From assembly GCF_000620105.1 (NCBI RefSeq), contig NZ_JHVK01000014.1, positions 1 to 64,000 of the forward strand: a stretch of DNA of 64,000 nucleotides, in the 5' to 3' direction. The stretch comes from Microvirgula aerodenitrificans DSM 15089 (GTDB lineage: Bacteria > Pseudomonadota > Gammaproteobacteria > Burkholderiales > Aquaspirillaceae). Of this stretch, positions 44,862 through 54,051 are shown piece by piece. The position numbers and the translations under genes were made by a program. How positions within the stretch are numbered: the stretch's first letter is position 1; the number at the start of each line of letters is the position of its first letter. A model generated the notes under the pieces. The model did not search any database. It was not told the DNA's origin and saw nothing but the letters and a program-made list of their open reading frames with translations.

Positions 44862-46099
44862 GGCTGGACTTCCGGAGCAAGATCAAAAACGCAATAGCCC
44901 CCCGCCTGACCGGCCAGCGTCAGACGGTAGCCATCGGCGGACAGGAACAGCCGTCCGGCTGCCGGATCGCCGGCACAGCGCAGGCGGCGGCTGTCGTCCT
45001 GGGTCAGGTCCCGCCACCAGGCGCGCAGGGCACGCTCTCCGGGACGATCACTGGCCCGGAACAGGGCGGCGACCTGGCGACCGTCGCTGGAGAAAGTCAC
45101 GCTGTCGGCCAGCAGTCCGGCCGGCAGTGGCAGTTTCTGCATCGGCGTCAGCAGCAAACTGTTCCGCCGGCCCTGCAGCAGCAGGGCGTGGCCATTGGCT
45201 GCCATCGTGCCGCCCGACACCCGGTCCACCTGGCCGGCGGCCAGCGCATCAGCCTCGAATGTCTGACTTTCATGCCCGAGCCGCACCGTCAGCCGGCCCG
45301 GTTCGCGGGTGCGCCACAACACCGCCCCCTGCAGGCGGGCATACGCCAGCGCCCGGCCTTCCGCCGCCAGCTGCGTCGGCGACTCGCCGATCCGCCAGAG
45401 ACTGACCCCCGGGTCGCCGGGCAGCAGCGCGGCATCGGGGTCAAGCACGGCCGACAGCGCTTTGCGGCGCAGACTGTCGCGATCCTCCCGATCGCTGCTG
45501 GCCAGCAGCTCGGCACCATCGGCGGACACCGCCAGCGGCAGCAGCAGGGGGTCGGGCAACAGGCGCACGCCACGCCGCTCCCGCCACAGAAAGCCCCTCG
45601 CGACGGACTGCCGGTCAAGCAGCCAGCCGACGACGGTCCGGCCATCGGCGCTGATATCGGTCACCGACGAGTAACGCGCCATGGCGGTCGGCAGCATGCG
45701 TTCGGGCGCTTGCCCGCGGCGGATCAGCCACGCGTCCAGCGCGCCTTCCCGGCCGGCACCAACGGCCAGCGTGCCACCATCGGCCGACAGGCGGGCACTG
45801 CCGGCAAGCAGGTAGTCAAAGCCGTCCAGCGGGGTGACGCGCCGCTCCTGTTCCCAGGCCAGCGCCGGCACCCGGACCAGCGGTTCCCGCCCCGCCCGGT
45901 GATACGGCGCCAGGGCCCGCGTCAGCGCCGGCACACTCACCGCAGCCCGGTCTCCGGCACGATGGACCAGCCTGACGCGACCATCGGCCGACTGTGCGAG
46001 CAGCACCTGCCCGTCGACGACAAGCTGTGGTGCCACGGAGGTGGCCAGCACGGCCGGCGCCAGCAGCGCCAGGGCCATGCCCGTCAGCCAGCGCCTCAC
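44858..46099 (-). CDS. Secreted beta-propeller-like protein (SADG repeats)
   Basis: 413 residues with a Sec signal (MRRWLTGMALALLAPAVLAT, cleavage near 19). Repeats include LLAQSADGRVRLVHRA, RLSADGGTLAVGAGREG, DISADGRTVVGWLL, AVSADGAELLASSD, FSSDGRQVAALF, LSADGYRLTLAG. This suggests a beta-propeller of about seven blades in the periplasm or outside. It overlaps its neighbours by ATGA on both sides (46096-46099 and 44858-44861), so it is translated in chain. Function not recognised. Confidence 0.75.
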   Translation of the reverse strand: MRRWLTGMALALLAPAVLATSVAPQLVVDGQVLLAQSADGRVRLVHRAGDRAAVSVPALTRALAPYHRAGREPLVRVPALAWEQERRVTPLDGFDYLLAGSARLSADGGTLAVGAGREGALDAWLIRRGQAPERMLPTAMARYSSVTDISADGRTVVGWLLDRQSVARGFLWRERRGVRLLPDPLLLPLAVSADGAELLASSDREDRDSLRRKALSAVLDPDAALLPGDPGVSLWRIGESPTQLAAEGRALAYARLQGAVLWRTREPGRLTVRLGHESQTFEADALAAGQVDRVSGGTMAANGHALLLQGRRNSLLLTPMQKLPLPAGLLADSVTFSSDGRQVAALFRASDRPGERALRAWWRDLTQDDSRRLRCAGDPAAGRLFLSADGYRLTLAGQAGGYCVFDLAPEVQP

Positions 46100-47628
46100 G
46101 GCGCGATGCGGCGCAGGCAGATGACGCTGCGTTTGGTGCCGGACTGACCGGTGGCCAGCACCTTGCCGTCGCCGGACAGCACCAGCGTTCCGCTGCCCAT
46201 GCTGTCGCCCGGGCAGTGGTAGGCCGTGTCGCGGCCGGTCGCTTCGGACCAGACCATGGCCGGGTAGCGCTGCGGCCTCGTTTCAGTGGCGCCGATGCCG
46301 GCCAGGGTACGCCCGTCCGCGCTGACACTGACCGGCGAGATGGCCGCCTGGACCTTGCCCAGCGGCACCCGTTTGCCGTCGCGGAAGAAGTAGGTACCGG
46401 ACGACATGGCTTCATAGTCATCACCGCGCAGCCAGACCCGGCTGCCGTCGTCGGAGACCGACAACAGCCTCAGATAGCTGTTCCGCACATTCAGTTTCCC
46501 GCCCAGGTCCGTCCTGCCGCCGGCGTCGATCTGCCACAGCCGGGGCGGCCAGCTACCGGTCTGGTACGCGAACAGCGTATCGCCCCGGGCCGACATCCCG
46601 GCCGGCACACCGCCGGCCTCGATCACGCCCAGCCCCTTGCCCGGCTGCCAGCTGACCGCATCGGTCTGCAGGAAGGTGAAACGGTCGGCATCGGTCATCC
46701 CGCTTGCTGCCCGGATACGGCGGGCAAAGTCGTCGAAGTCCGGCTTTTCGCCACCGGGCTGCCGCTCCAGCATCGGCGGGTCGGCCTGTTCGACGAAGCC
46801 GGTCTGCTCATCCCACAGGAATCCCTGCCAGCGCGACGTCCCCTTGATTTCGACATGACCGGCCAGACGCTGGCCATCGGCGCTGACACCGACGATGTCC
46901 CAGTCCCCGGCGCCCTCGGTATTGTCGAACGGCATCTGCTGCTCGAACAGTTCCCGGGCACCGCGCTGCAGCAGTTGCCGGAAGTTGCCCCGGAAACGGG
47001 TGCCGAACACGCGCTGGCCGTCGGCACTGAGGGCAAACGGCAGGTTCATGTCGTCCGGCAGCAGCGAAAATCCACCGTCCTCGGTCCACAGAAAGGTGCG
47101 CGGCACCGACTGCCGGTCCGGCAGCAGCCAGCCCAGCACGGTGCGACCATCGCGGCTGATATCGGCCACGCCGGAGCGCCATGCCCGGCCTTCCGGCACC
47201 AGCCGCTGCAGGGCGCTCCCCGCCTGCCAGCGCCAGGCATCCAGGCTGCCATTGGCACCGGCACCAAAGGCGACAAATTTGCCATCCGCCGACATCCGTG
47301 TCGTCGTCGCCGTGAAATACGCACCGTCCGGCAGCGGCACCGGTGTTTCGCCTGCTGCGCCATCCAGCGCCAGCCCCTGTGCCGGTTGCAGATTCCAGAG
47401 ATCGGTTTCCGACAGGCGCAGCCGCAGTTCGTTGAGCACGACGCCATCGGCCTCTTCCAGCCCGGCGCCGCTCTTGCGGACCAGCAGGACACTGCCATCG
47501 GCGGACACTCGCTCCAGCAGCCGGTTTTCGATCAGTTGCACGGCACCGACCGTTTTTTTGACTTCTGCGGCATGGGCGGCGGGCAGGGCCGCAAACAGTG
47601 CGGCAGCGAGGAGTGTCTGTCTCAGCAT
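46096..47628 (-). CDS. Secreted beta-propeller-like protein, first of three
   Basis: 510 residues from the ATG at 47628, which gives a normal signal (MLRQTLLAAALFAALPAAHA); a longer frame upstream lacks one. Repeats: ERVSADGSVLLVRKSGAG, RMSADGKFVAFGAGANGSLD, DISRDGRTVLGWLLP, ALSADGQRVFGT, GVSADGQRLAGHVE, MSARGDTLFAYQ, SVSDDGSRVWLRGDD, SVSADGRTLAGIGA, LSGDGKVLATGQS, consistent with a beta-propeller of about seven to nine blades. The same WRWQAGSALQRLVPEG and LLPDRQSVPRTFLW phrases recur in the next gene, so these are tandem paralogues. Operon promoter is probably in the AT-rich sequence near 47700. Confidence 0.75.
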   Translation of the reverse strand: MLRQTLLAAALFAALPAAHAAEVKKTVGAVQLIENRLLERVSADGSVLLVRKSGAGLEEADGVVLNELRLRLSETDLWNLQPAQGLALDGAAGETPVPLPDGAYFTATTTRMSADGKFVAFGAGANGSLDAWRWQAGSALQRLVPEGRAWRSGVADISRDGRTVLGWLLPDRQSVPRTFLWTEDGGFSLLPDDMNLPFALSADGQRVFGTRFRGNFRQLLQRGARELFEQQMPFDNTEGAGDWDIVGVSADGQRLAGHVEIKGTSRWQGFLWDEQTGFVEQADPPMLERQPGGEKPDFDDFARRIRAASGMTDADRFTFLQTDAVSWQPGKGLGVIEAGGVPAGMSARGDTLFAYQTGSWPPRLWQIDAGGRTDLGGKLNVRNSYLRLLSVSDDGSRVWLRGDDYEAMSSGTYFFRDGKRVPLGKVQAAISPVSVSADGRTLAGIGATETRPQRYPAMVWSEATGRDTAYHCPGDSMGSGTLVLSGDGKVLATGQSGTKRSVICLRRIAP

Positions 47629-47753
47629 GCGAGGTCCGGATTTGGCTTGGAAAAACAAATGGTAACCGTGGATAAAATGAATGGGCAAGCCAAAGGGATA
47701 ATGCTATGCGCAAAGCTTTTATATACGAATATTTAATTCAAAAAACATAAAAA

Positions 47754-47785
47754 CCCCCGCAGGAATCCATTTGTGCCTGCGGGGG
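47754..47785 (-). terminator. Terminator of the 47810 gene
   Basis: CCTGCGGGGG arm (47776-47785) pairs with the CCCCCGCAGG arm (47754-47763). On the minus strand it is followed by TTTTT. It separates this gene from the propeller operon. Confidence 0.85.
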
Positions 47786-47809
47786 CAGTCCTGGCAGAAA
47801 CCGGACGGA

Positions 47810-48496
47810 TCACTGACGCTGGTAGACCAGCCCGCCGCCGCCCTCTTCCATGACCAGTTTGTCGCCCTTGACCGTCAGCGTCAGGCGCTGGAACGGCTGC
47901 TCGCGCACATAGTCGATATCGTCCACGGCAAAGGCGCTCAGGCGCTGCCCGGCACGATCCGGGGCAAGGTCGAACCACTGCAGCGGCGCCTTGCTGCCCT
48001 CGCGGCGCAGGCCGGCGCGGGCCCAGGTTTCACTGGCCGGCATTTCCACCATGGCATCGCCGGCGCGGTCGCTGACGGCGGTCGCCGTCTTGCCGGATGC
48101 ACTCTCGAACGTCACTTCCACCCCGCGCATCGGCCCGACGCCCGGCATGCCGACGATGGCGACCCAGTAGCCGTCCTCTGCCGGTTTGCGTACCCGCATT
48201 TCCTCATCGCGGAACGGCCGGAACACCGGGTCCTTGTCGGTGCTGGCGGTCTGCAGAACCACCTTGCCCGCATTCACCCGCCAGCTGCCTTTTGCGTACT
48301 GGTCCATCGCGCCATAGCTGATGGCCCACTCGAAACGACCATCGGCCTTCAACAGCAGTTCCGATCCCATCTCGCGCACACCCTGCAGGTAGTAATGCCC
48401 TGCCAGCGCCTTGTCCGCCTTGCCCGGCCCGGCGGCCTGGGCCTGCAACAGCCAGCCGCTACAGAGCAGTGCAGCCATCAGTGCCATTTTCTTCAT
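47810..48496 (-). CDS. Hypothetical exported protein
   Basis: 228 residues with a signal peptide (MKKMALMAALLCSGWLLQAQA, cleavage near 21). Mature protein of ~207 residues is beta-rich: HYYLQGVREMGSELLLKADG, WAISYGAMDQYAKGSW, GYWVAIVGMPGVGPMRGVEVTF, LTLTVKGDKLVMEEGGGG. The style (a substrate-response beta-barrel of lipocalin or DUF type) matches no family I can name. It is monocistronic, between the lectin-like operon and the propeller operon. Confidence 0.75.
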   Translation of the reverse strand: MKKMALMAALLCSGWLLQAQAAGPGKADKALAGHYYLQGVREMGSELLLKADGRFEWAISYGAMDQYAKGSWRVNAGKVVLQTASTDKDPVFRPFRDEEMRVRKPAEDGYWVAIVGMPGVGPMRGVEVTFESASGKTATAVSDRAGDAMVEMPASETWARAGLRREGSKAPLQWFDLAPDRAGQRLSAFAVDDIDYVREQPFQRLTLTVKGDKLVMEEGGGGLVYQRQ

Positions 48497-48644
48497 GATG
48501 CCATTTTCCTGATCCGGTCAATTTCCCCGCATGGTACGTCCTCCCCGAACGACAGAGCCAGATCTGCAGCCGGAATGTCACGGTGACCGCCCGTGCCCAC
48601 CCCGAGGCATGGGGCGATGGCACCGGGCGGTCCCGTCTCCGGCA
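48497..48644. other. Short gap upstream of the 47810 gene
   Basis: About 150 bases, no gene seen. It includes the leader of the gene at 48496 and the 3' flank of the lectin-like gene. No clear terminator is visible. Confidence 0.35.
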
Positions 48645-49433
48645 TCAGGCGCTGGTGCTGATCTTGATCAGCAGGCTGCCGCGGTTGTCCTTCAGACCCA
48701 TGCCATAGCGGCCATCGAGGTCATCGTTGATGCACAGTTCAAGCAGGCCGGCAGCGCCCTGCGGAGCACTGGCCGCGTTGCCGACCAGGAACACCCGGCC
48801 GCCGATGCGACCGACCAGCGCACCCTCGGGCGCACCGGGCAGTGTGTAGCCGGGCTTGGCGATCAGTCGCGGATCGCCGGTGCCGGTGCAATTGCCGGTT
48901 CCCGGGCTGGCATACCAGTTGCCGCTGACATAGTTGATCGAGGTCGTCTGCGTTCCGGTGACCTGCACGCCGGTGCTCTGCCATGGCTGGGTCGCCAGCA
49001 CGGTCACCTGCACCGGATAGAGGATATTCGCGGCCAGCAGGGTCTCGTCGGGCGAGAAGCCGGCGCCGGTCAGGGCGTGGCTCAGTTCCGGCCGGCCGGT
49101 CTGCGGATAGACATTCGGATTCAGCAGGATGCCGCCGAGATCCAGCGCGCTCAGCCCGGAGTAATTGACCTTCAGCGCCACGGCGATGTCATCGACCGGA
49201 TAGCCGAGGTTGTGCAGGATGATGGCGGCGGCCAGGGCGGTCAGTTCCTCGCCATAGACCTCGCGCAGGGCCAGGGTCAGTACCTCCGCGCCAATCGTGC
49301 GCGGATTGATCACCCCGGCAGCATGGCCGGCGCAGGCCAGTTCGAGGTTGAGCACGGCCTGCTGTGGTGTGGCGCCCTGCTGCTTCTGGGTCTGCAGGGC
49401 GGCGATCAGCGACGGGTCAAGGGGATTTGCCAT
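48645..49433 (-). CDS. Protein with C-terminal LecA (PA-IL)-like lectin domain
   Basis: 262 residues, no signal peptide. The C-terminal part (about 150-262) resembles the PA-IL/LecA galactose-binding lectin: PWQSTGVQVTGTQTTSINY, NWYASPGTGNCTGTGDP, GALVGRIGGRVFLVGNAA, LLELCINDDLDGRYGMGLKDNRGSL in parts. These match the LecA pattern GALVMKIG ... YNDVPGTYGNNSGSF. The N-terminal half includes a ~40-residue module (LTALAAAIILHNLGYPVDDI ... LSALDLGGILL) that is also found twice at the C-terminus of the adjacent Hint protein. The start (MANPLDPSLIAAL) follows GGGAGG-like sequence. It is last in the operon. Confidence 0.7.
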   Translation of the reverse strand: MANPLDPSLIAALQTQKQQGATPQQAVLNLELACAGHAAGVINPRTIGAEVLTLALREVYGEELTALAAAIILHNLGYPVDDIAVALKVNYSGLSALDLGGILLNPNVYPQTGRPELSHALTGAGFSPDETLLAANILYPVQVTVLATQPWQSTGVQVTGTQTTSINYVSGNWYASPGTGNCTGTGDPRLIAKPGYTLPGAPEGALVGRIGGRVFLVGNAASAPQGAAGLLELCINDDLDGRYGMGLKDNRGSLLIKISTSA

Positions 49434-49472
49434 GATGATTCCTTGGTGGGAGGGAAAAGAGTCGGGGACGGG

Positions 49473-49935
49473 TCAGGCCTTGCCATAGGCACTCACCAGT
49501 GCGGCGAGCAGTGCCGGTGCGGACAGCGACGGAAAGGCGGCTTTCAGCCCCTGCCCGGTTGCATCCGGCGGATAACCGGCCTGCTGCATGGCGATGGCCA
49601 TGGCCGTGCTGCCGGTGCCCGGGAACGCCGCAATCAGCCGCCGCCCGCAGGCTGCGCCATCCAGGTGCCCGCTGAATGCCTCGGCAGCCAACTGATTCAG
49701 CGTCGGCACCGGTGGTGCGCCATAGGCGGCGATCAGCGCTGCAGTCAACGCCGTGGCGGAAATGTCCGGCCAGGCGGCTTTCAGCCCGGCGGCGGTATCG
49801 GCCGACACATAGCCGGCCTGCTGCATGGCGATGGCCATGGCCGTGCTGTCGGCATCCGGATAAGCCGCAATCAGCCGCCGTCCGCAGGCTGCGCCATCCA
49901 GGTGTTCACTGAAGGACTGGGCGGCCAGTTGCGTC
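49473..49935. repeat. Tandem repeats encoding duplicated C-terminal modules
   Basis: Two 79/75-codon repeats in the Hint gene. The + strand sequence GGCCTGCTGCATGGCGATGG (and flanks) occurs at about 49580 and 49817, spaced 237 bp. The duplication is recent at DNA level, as third positions agree. Confidence 0.8.
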
Positions 49936-52900
49936 AGCGTTGCCTGTACCGTCACCAGTACGGCTGCACTCCAGATCCCCGGCACTTGCCGGCTGGCAGC
50001 GCTGTCCGGCAGGCAGGCAACGAACAGCGTATAGGTGCCGAAGCTGACCGGTGGCGGCAGCTGCAACTCGGCCTGCGATGTGCCGCTGGCGTCGACCTGC
50101 TGGCAAACCGGTTTGCCGACAGGGTCGAGCAGGGTCAGCAGATAGCGCTGCACGCCGGCCACGGCCGTCCAGCGCGCGGTGACCGTCGTCCCGCTGCTGC
50201 TGGCCCGGACTTGCCCGGGGGTGCCGAGCCGGGTCCAGATCTGGACCGGGCTGTCATCACCGGGGATGGCGGCAGAACCGGCACTGGCGCCCAGCGAGAA
50301 CGCATAGTCGCCGGCCGGCTGATCGGCATCGAAGCGCCACGGCAGGGCCAGCGCCGGTGCCTTGACCGGTTCCGGCGGCAGGCGCTCGCCGTTGCGGGAC
50401 AGGCGGAGCAGATAGTCGGTGGCACCGGCCACGTCATCCCACTGCAGCAGCAGCGTGACGTTCGGTCCGATCGTGCCACCGGTCGGTGTGGCCAGACCGG
50501 CGCGCAGCAACGGGGTCTGCAGCTTCGGCACTGACACCAGGCTGGCATCGCTGGTGAAGTCACCGAGGCAGGCCATGACTGCCATGCTGTAGTTGCCGGC
50601 CACCGCCTCTGCCCCGACCGGGAACGAGGCCGAAGTCTGCATGAAGCTCAGCGACACATCGCCCAGCACCTTGCCAGCCGGGTCCCGCCACTGCACCCGG
50701 TAGCCACTGGCATTCGGCGCACTGCTCCAGCTCGCCTGCACGACGCCATTGAGGTAACTGGCGCTCAGTCCTGCCGGCGGCTTCGGGTTCTGGCCCGGTA
50801 TCGGCGGCGGCTGCGGGTCCTTGTTGTGAACCAGATAGCCGTCGGCGTAATAACTGTGATTGCCGTCGAGCACAAAGTTGTACAGCTGCAGCCGGGCGTC
50901 GGCCCGGGTCGCCGTCAGCGTCTGCAGTTCGATGACGCTGCCGTCCTGCCGGCACAGCAGATCGCCTGCCTGCAGCAGCCCCACGGCCAGACCCGGGATT
51001 TCTCGCCGGGTAGCCAGCGGATCGAGCGCGCACCAGCCGGCACGGGTCATGAACGGATGCTCGGCGGTGACGAAATGGCGTCCCCGGTTCAGCGCATACA
51101 GATGGCGCGAGCCAAGCCGTGGCGAGTCGAGACCCAGCACCCGGTTGTGCGCACCGTCGGCGCCAAGCAGCACATCGCCCGGGCAGACCGATTCGATCGG
51201 GCACCGGGCACCATCGGCCAGCGTCACCAGGGTGCCGGCGATAAAGCACGACTTGCTGGTGCTGTGGGATACCGCGCCGCCAACGGCAGCGATCGACAGC
51301 GCCGAGATCACGCCTCCCGCCGCTGCCAGCGCGGTGGCGCCGGCCTCGGTGGCCGCGCTGACTGCCCCGTCGGCCAGGCCCTTGCACACCAGACTCAGTG
51401 CATACTGCGCAGCCTGCTTGCCGGCCATCAGCGCCAGGAAGGTGGCCACCGCTTCGCTGTTGTTCATCAGCCCGGTGACGAATGACTCGGCGGCACCGGC
51501 CAGTGCATCGGCGATGGCCGCCGGCAGTGCCTGCATCGACAGCGAGTCCGGCAGCGGAAAGGCCACGGCTTCGGGAAATTCAAGGTGGGCAAATTCGACC
51601 TCGGCGGCGGTCAGCCGATACGTGCCGTTCAGCACCAGATACAGCCCGTCGCTGCGGGTCGAGAATGACGGCGAGATCCTGAAGGTTGACGCCAGCAGTT
51701 CCTTGTTGACGAAATCGGCCAGCGCCCCGCAGGCGGAACGGTTGCGGTTGGCGATTTGCTTCATTTCTTCGATAAAGTCGATCGCATCGCTGACAAAGTC
51801 GAACGCCGGCCAGTTGTCGACCTTGAAGCCATCCTTCCTGCTGTAGGAAAAGCCCAGTGTCGGCGGTGTGGTGAACATCGGCGGAAAGGTCTGTGCGGAC
51901 GACAGCGTGCCATCGATCTTCAGCTCACTGCCCTGGCTCTTGCGCCCCCTGACCTTGACGTCGATGCCGAAATCTTCCTGGAAGAACAGCAGGCTGCAGC
52001 CAAAACCCATTGTGCTGCCGTCGACGGTATCGAACGAGAACACCGGCCCGCCGCCTTGCTTGCCACCGGTTATCTGCAGGATGTAGATCCGGATCGGATC
52101 GGCCAGCTGTATCGTCGCACTGACGCCCTTGCTGGCGATCCGCACGTCGCCGATGATCCGCAGCGTGGACAGCAGGGTGATGTCGAACACCGAATGGATA
52201 TGGAAGCCGGGCAGATAGGTGATCTTCTGCGTCGGCACGGCCACCGGCAGCTGCCCCGCGACCGGGCAGTTGAAGCCGCTGACGTCGAGCGGCGTCGGAC
52301 CGCTATTCTCGTCCTGGTAATACAGACAACTGCCATCAAGAAAGGTGATGTCGATCAGATCGTCCGGCCAGTGAAAGTGCGGGATCGAGGCATGAAACAG
52401 GTCGCGAATGGACAGGTCCTGGTCGACCGAGACGGCCGCCAGCAACGGCGTGGTGTCCTGCAGATAGATCTGCCCGCTCAGATTCAGGTTGGCATAGTCG
52501 ATGCTGCCCTGGACCCGGTACAACCCGGTCGCCTTCACCGGCGGCCTGGCCTTGCTGTCGGAGAAGGTATAGAACACGCCGAAAATCAGCTTGCGGAATG
52601 TGACCCCGACCATGGCGCCATAGAACAGCTTTTCGATCTCGTGGCCGGGATCGCTCGCGCTCAGGCAGGCCTTCAGTGTCCTGGCGTTGGAAACCACCAT
52701 GCCGTCGAAGCCATAGACCTGCCCAAACAGCGCCAGTTCCAGCTTGCCGCTGATCGCATATTCGGCGTCGGTGGCGAAACGGTACTGCAGTTTCAGCTGC
52801 CGGAACGCAAACAGGCCCAGCAGCCTGATATCGGGCAGGATCGCGGTATAGATCGTCTGCCGCAGCGCGTCGCCGGCGCTCAGGGTATGGCTCAGGGTGC

Positions 52901-53357
52901 CGGACAGCGAAATGTCGGCCTGCGGCGTGTCACCTTCCCGGTAGCCGACCTCGATCAGGCTGTTGAACAGGTCATTGCCCTTGAGCCGGATCGTCAGCCA
53001 GAAGCTGCTGGTATCGACCACCGGGCCGGACACGGCAGCCACGCTGGCCGGCAGCATGCTCTGCGGAAAGACGTCCAGCAGGGTCTTGTCACCCGGCGTT
53101 GTGCCACGGTGAGAAAAGGTGAAGAAGCCGGCATCCTGCACATACAGCGCGTTCTCCGGCAAGCCGGTGCCAAACGCCTGATTCAGCAGTTTGAAGACGT
53201 CCAGATTGTCGCCATCGACCCGGTCCCGGGTGGCCGGCATGTCGATGTAAATCAGGTAATACTCACCCGCCAGGTCCAGCCGGCACTGCATCGTGCTGTT
53301 CAGCTTGCCATCGAACAGGGTGCACCCGTCGAATCTGGCCGCGATCTGGAATTTCAT
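49473..53357 (-). CDS. Giant Hint-domain protein with FN3-like and duplicated C-terminal modules
   Basis: 1294 residues, no signal peptide. N-terminal ~640 residues are beta-rich (e.g. FDGCTLFDGKLNSTMQCRL) of no recognised family, then an Ala-rich helical stretch (~630-700). A Hint (hedgehog/intein-like) domain runs from C704 (KSCFIAGTLVTLADG) through ...HPFMTRAGWCALD... to VHN845-K. Cys704, internal TAEH and the terminal HN are the self-cleavage features. Then three FN3-like modules (~855-1130) and two ~78-residue repeats (1141-1219, 1220-1294; LxQLAAxxFSxHLDGAACGRRL). The expected role is release of the C-terminal half by Hint processing, as in polymorphic toxins, but no toxin domain follows. 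It lies between the small gene and the lectin-like gene. Confidence 0.8.
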   Translation of the reverse strand: MKFQIAARFDGCTLFDGKLNSTMQCRLDLAGEYYLIYIDMPATRDRVDGDNLDVFKLLNQAFGTGLPENALYVQDAGFFTFSHRGTTPGDKTLLDVFPQSMLPASVAAVSGPVVDTSSFWLTIRLKGNDLFNSLIEVGYREGDTPQADISLSGTLSHTLSAGDALRQTIYTAILPDIRLLGLFAFRQLKLQYRFATDAEYAISGKLELALFGQVYGFDGMVVSNARTLKACLSASDPGHEIEKLFYGAMVGVTFRKLIFGVFYTFSDSKARPPVKATGLYRVQGSIDYANLNLSGQIYLQDTTPLLAAVSVDQDLSIRDLFHASIPHFHWPDDLIDITFLDGSCLYYQDENSGPTPLDVSGFNCPVAGQLPVAVPTQKITYLPGFHIHSVFDITLLSTLRIIGDVRIASKGVSATIQLADPIRIYILQITGGKQGGGPVFSFDTVDGSTMGFGCSLLFFQEDFGIDVKVRGRKSQGSELKIDGTLSSAQTFPPMFTTPPTLGFSYSRKDGFKVDNWPAFDFVSDAIDFIEEMKQIANRNRSACGALADFVNKELLASTFRISPSFSTRSDGLYLVLNGTYRLTAAEVEFAHLEFPEAVAFPLPDSLSMQALPAAIADALAGAAESFVTGLMNNSEAVATFLALMAGKQAAQYALSLVCKGLADGAVSAATEAGATALAAAGGVISALSIAAVGGAVSHSTSKSCFIAGTLVTLADGARCPIESVCPGDVLLGADGAHNRVLGLDSPRLGSRHLYALNRGRHFVTAEHPFMTRAGWCALDPLATRREIPGLAVGLLQAGDLLCRQDGSVIELQTLTATRADARLQLYNFVLDGNHSYYADGYLVHNKDPQPPPIPGQNPKPPAGLSASYLNGVVQASWSSAPNASGYRVQWRDPAGKVLGDVSLSFMQTSASFPVGAEAVAGNYSMAVMACLGDFTSDASLVSVPKLQTPLLRAGLATPTGGTIGPNVTLLLQWDDVAGATDYLLRLSRNGERLPPEPVKAPALALPWRFDADQPAGDYAFSLGASAGSAAIPGDDSPVQIWTRLGTPGQVRASSSGTTVTARWTAVAGVQRYLLTLLDPVGKPVCQQVDASGTSQAELQLPPPVSFGTYTLFVACLPDSAASRQVPGIWSAAVLVTVQATLTQLAAQSFSEHLDGAACGRRLIAAYPDADSTAMAIAMQQAGYVSADTAAGLKAAWPDISATALTAALIAAYGAPPVPTLNQLAAEAFSGHLDGAACGRRLIAAFPGTGSTAMAIAMQQAGYPPDATGQGLKAAFPSLSAPALLAALVSAYGKA

Positions 53358-53517
53358 CTGCGAAATGGCATCGGATAGGGAGGGCAGTCACGGTAAATGG
53401 CAGGCAGCCGGCACGAATCCGCCCCGGCGGCCCCCGTCGCAGCGGAGGCCACCGCCGACGCTCGTCCGGCAAGACGCCCGGGCGGTCCGGTCCGGGCGCC
53501 GGACCGGCAGCGGACGC

Positions 53518-53835
53518 TCAGGGTGTGGTCTTGAAAGTCTGGCTCTTCGGATCGTACGTGCCTTCCGACACCACCACGTTCAGTTGCTGCACCACATCGC
53601 CGGCCACCTCGGTCAGCAGCGACTTCGGCGGCGCCACCGCCACATAGATTTCCGCCGAACTGCCGACGGCCACCGCCAGCAGGTTGTCCAGCACCGTGCC
53701 ATCCGGTTTCAGCGAATCGACATTGAACAGGAAGGGTGCGGTGGCAGTCGGCGTGCTGGACGGCAGTTTCAGGTCCACCGCATAGCTGTCCGTCCCGAGT
53801 TGGAATTTCACGTTCACATTCGCCTGAATACTCAT
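53518..53835 (-). CDS. Small protein at the head of the Hint operon
   Basis: 105 residues from the ATG at 53835, preceded by GGAGAG at ~9 bases; a longer frame upstream adds 37 implausible residues. Acidic, beta-rich, with no signal and no cysteine: VNVKFQLGTDSYAVDLKLPS, FLFNVDSLKPDGTVLDNLLA, AEIYVAVAPP. I do not recognise a family. It may be a chaperone, adaptor or structural partner of the giant downstream protein (160 bases away). Confidence 0.6.
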   Translation of the reverse strand: MSIQANVNVKFQLGTDSYAVDLKLPSSTPTATAPFLFNVDSLKPDGTVLDNLLAVAVGSSAEIYVAVAPPKSLLTEVAGDVVQQLNVVVSEGTYDPKSQTFKTTP

Positions 53836-54051
53836 CACTGCTCTCCGGGGGGCAAGGGTTGACCGGTCGCAGGATAACAACCTGTGCACGGCATGAAACA
53901 CGATGAAAAGATCAATTGTCATATATTCATAGCAGCCACCATTCACTTAGCAATCTTTTGTTTGCTTTTTTTATTCCACCGGCAACGGGAGAACCGCCAG
54001 CCCCCCGCCACCCTGCTACGATACGGGCCGTTCCCATCCCCGCCCCTTGCC
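53836..54051 (-). promoter_or_regulatory. Divergent promoter region of the Hint operon
   Basis: AT-rich 216 bp between divergent genes. On the minus strand TTGCTA (about 53950) is followed 16 bases later by TATGAA (about 53928), a plausible sigma-70 pair about 95 bases upstream of the 105-residue gene. This is a by-eye match only. Confidence 0.35.
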
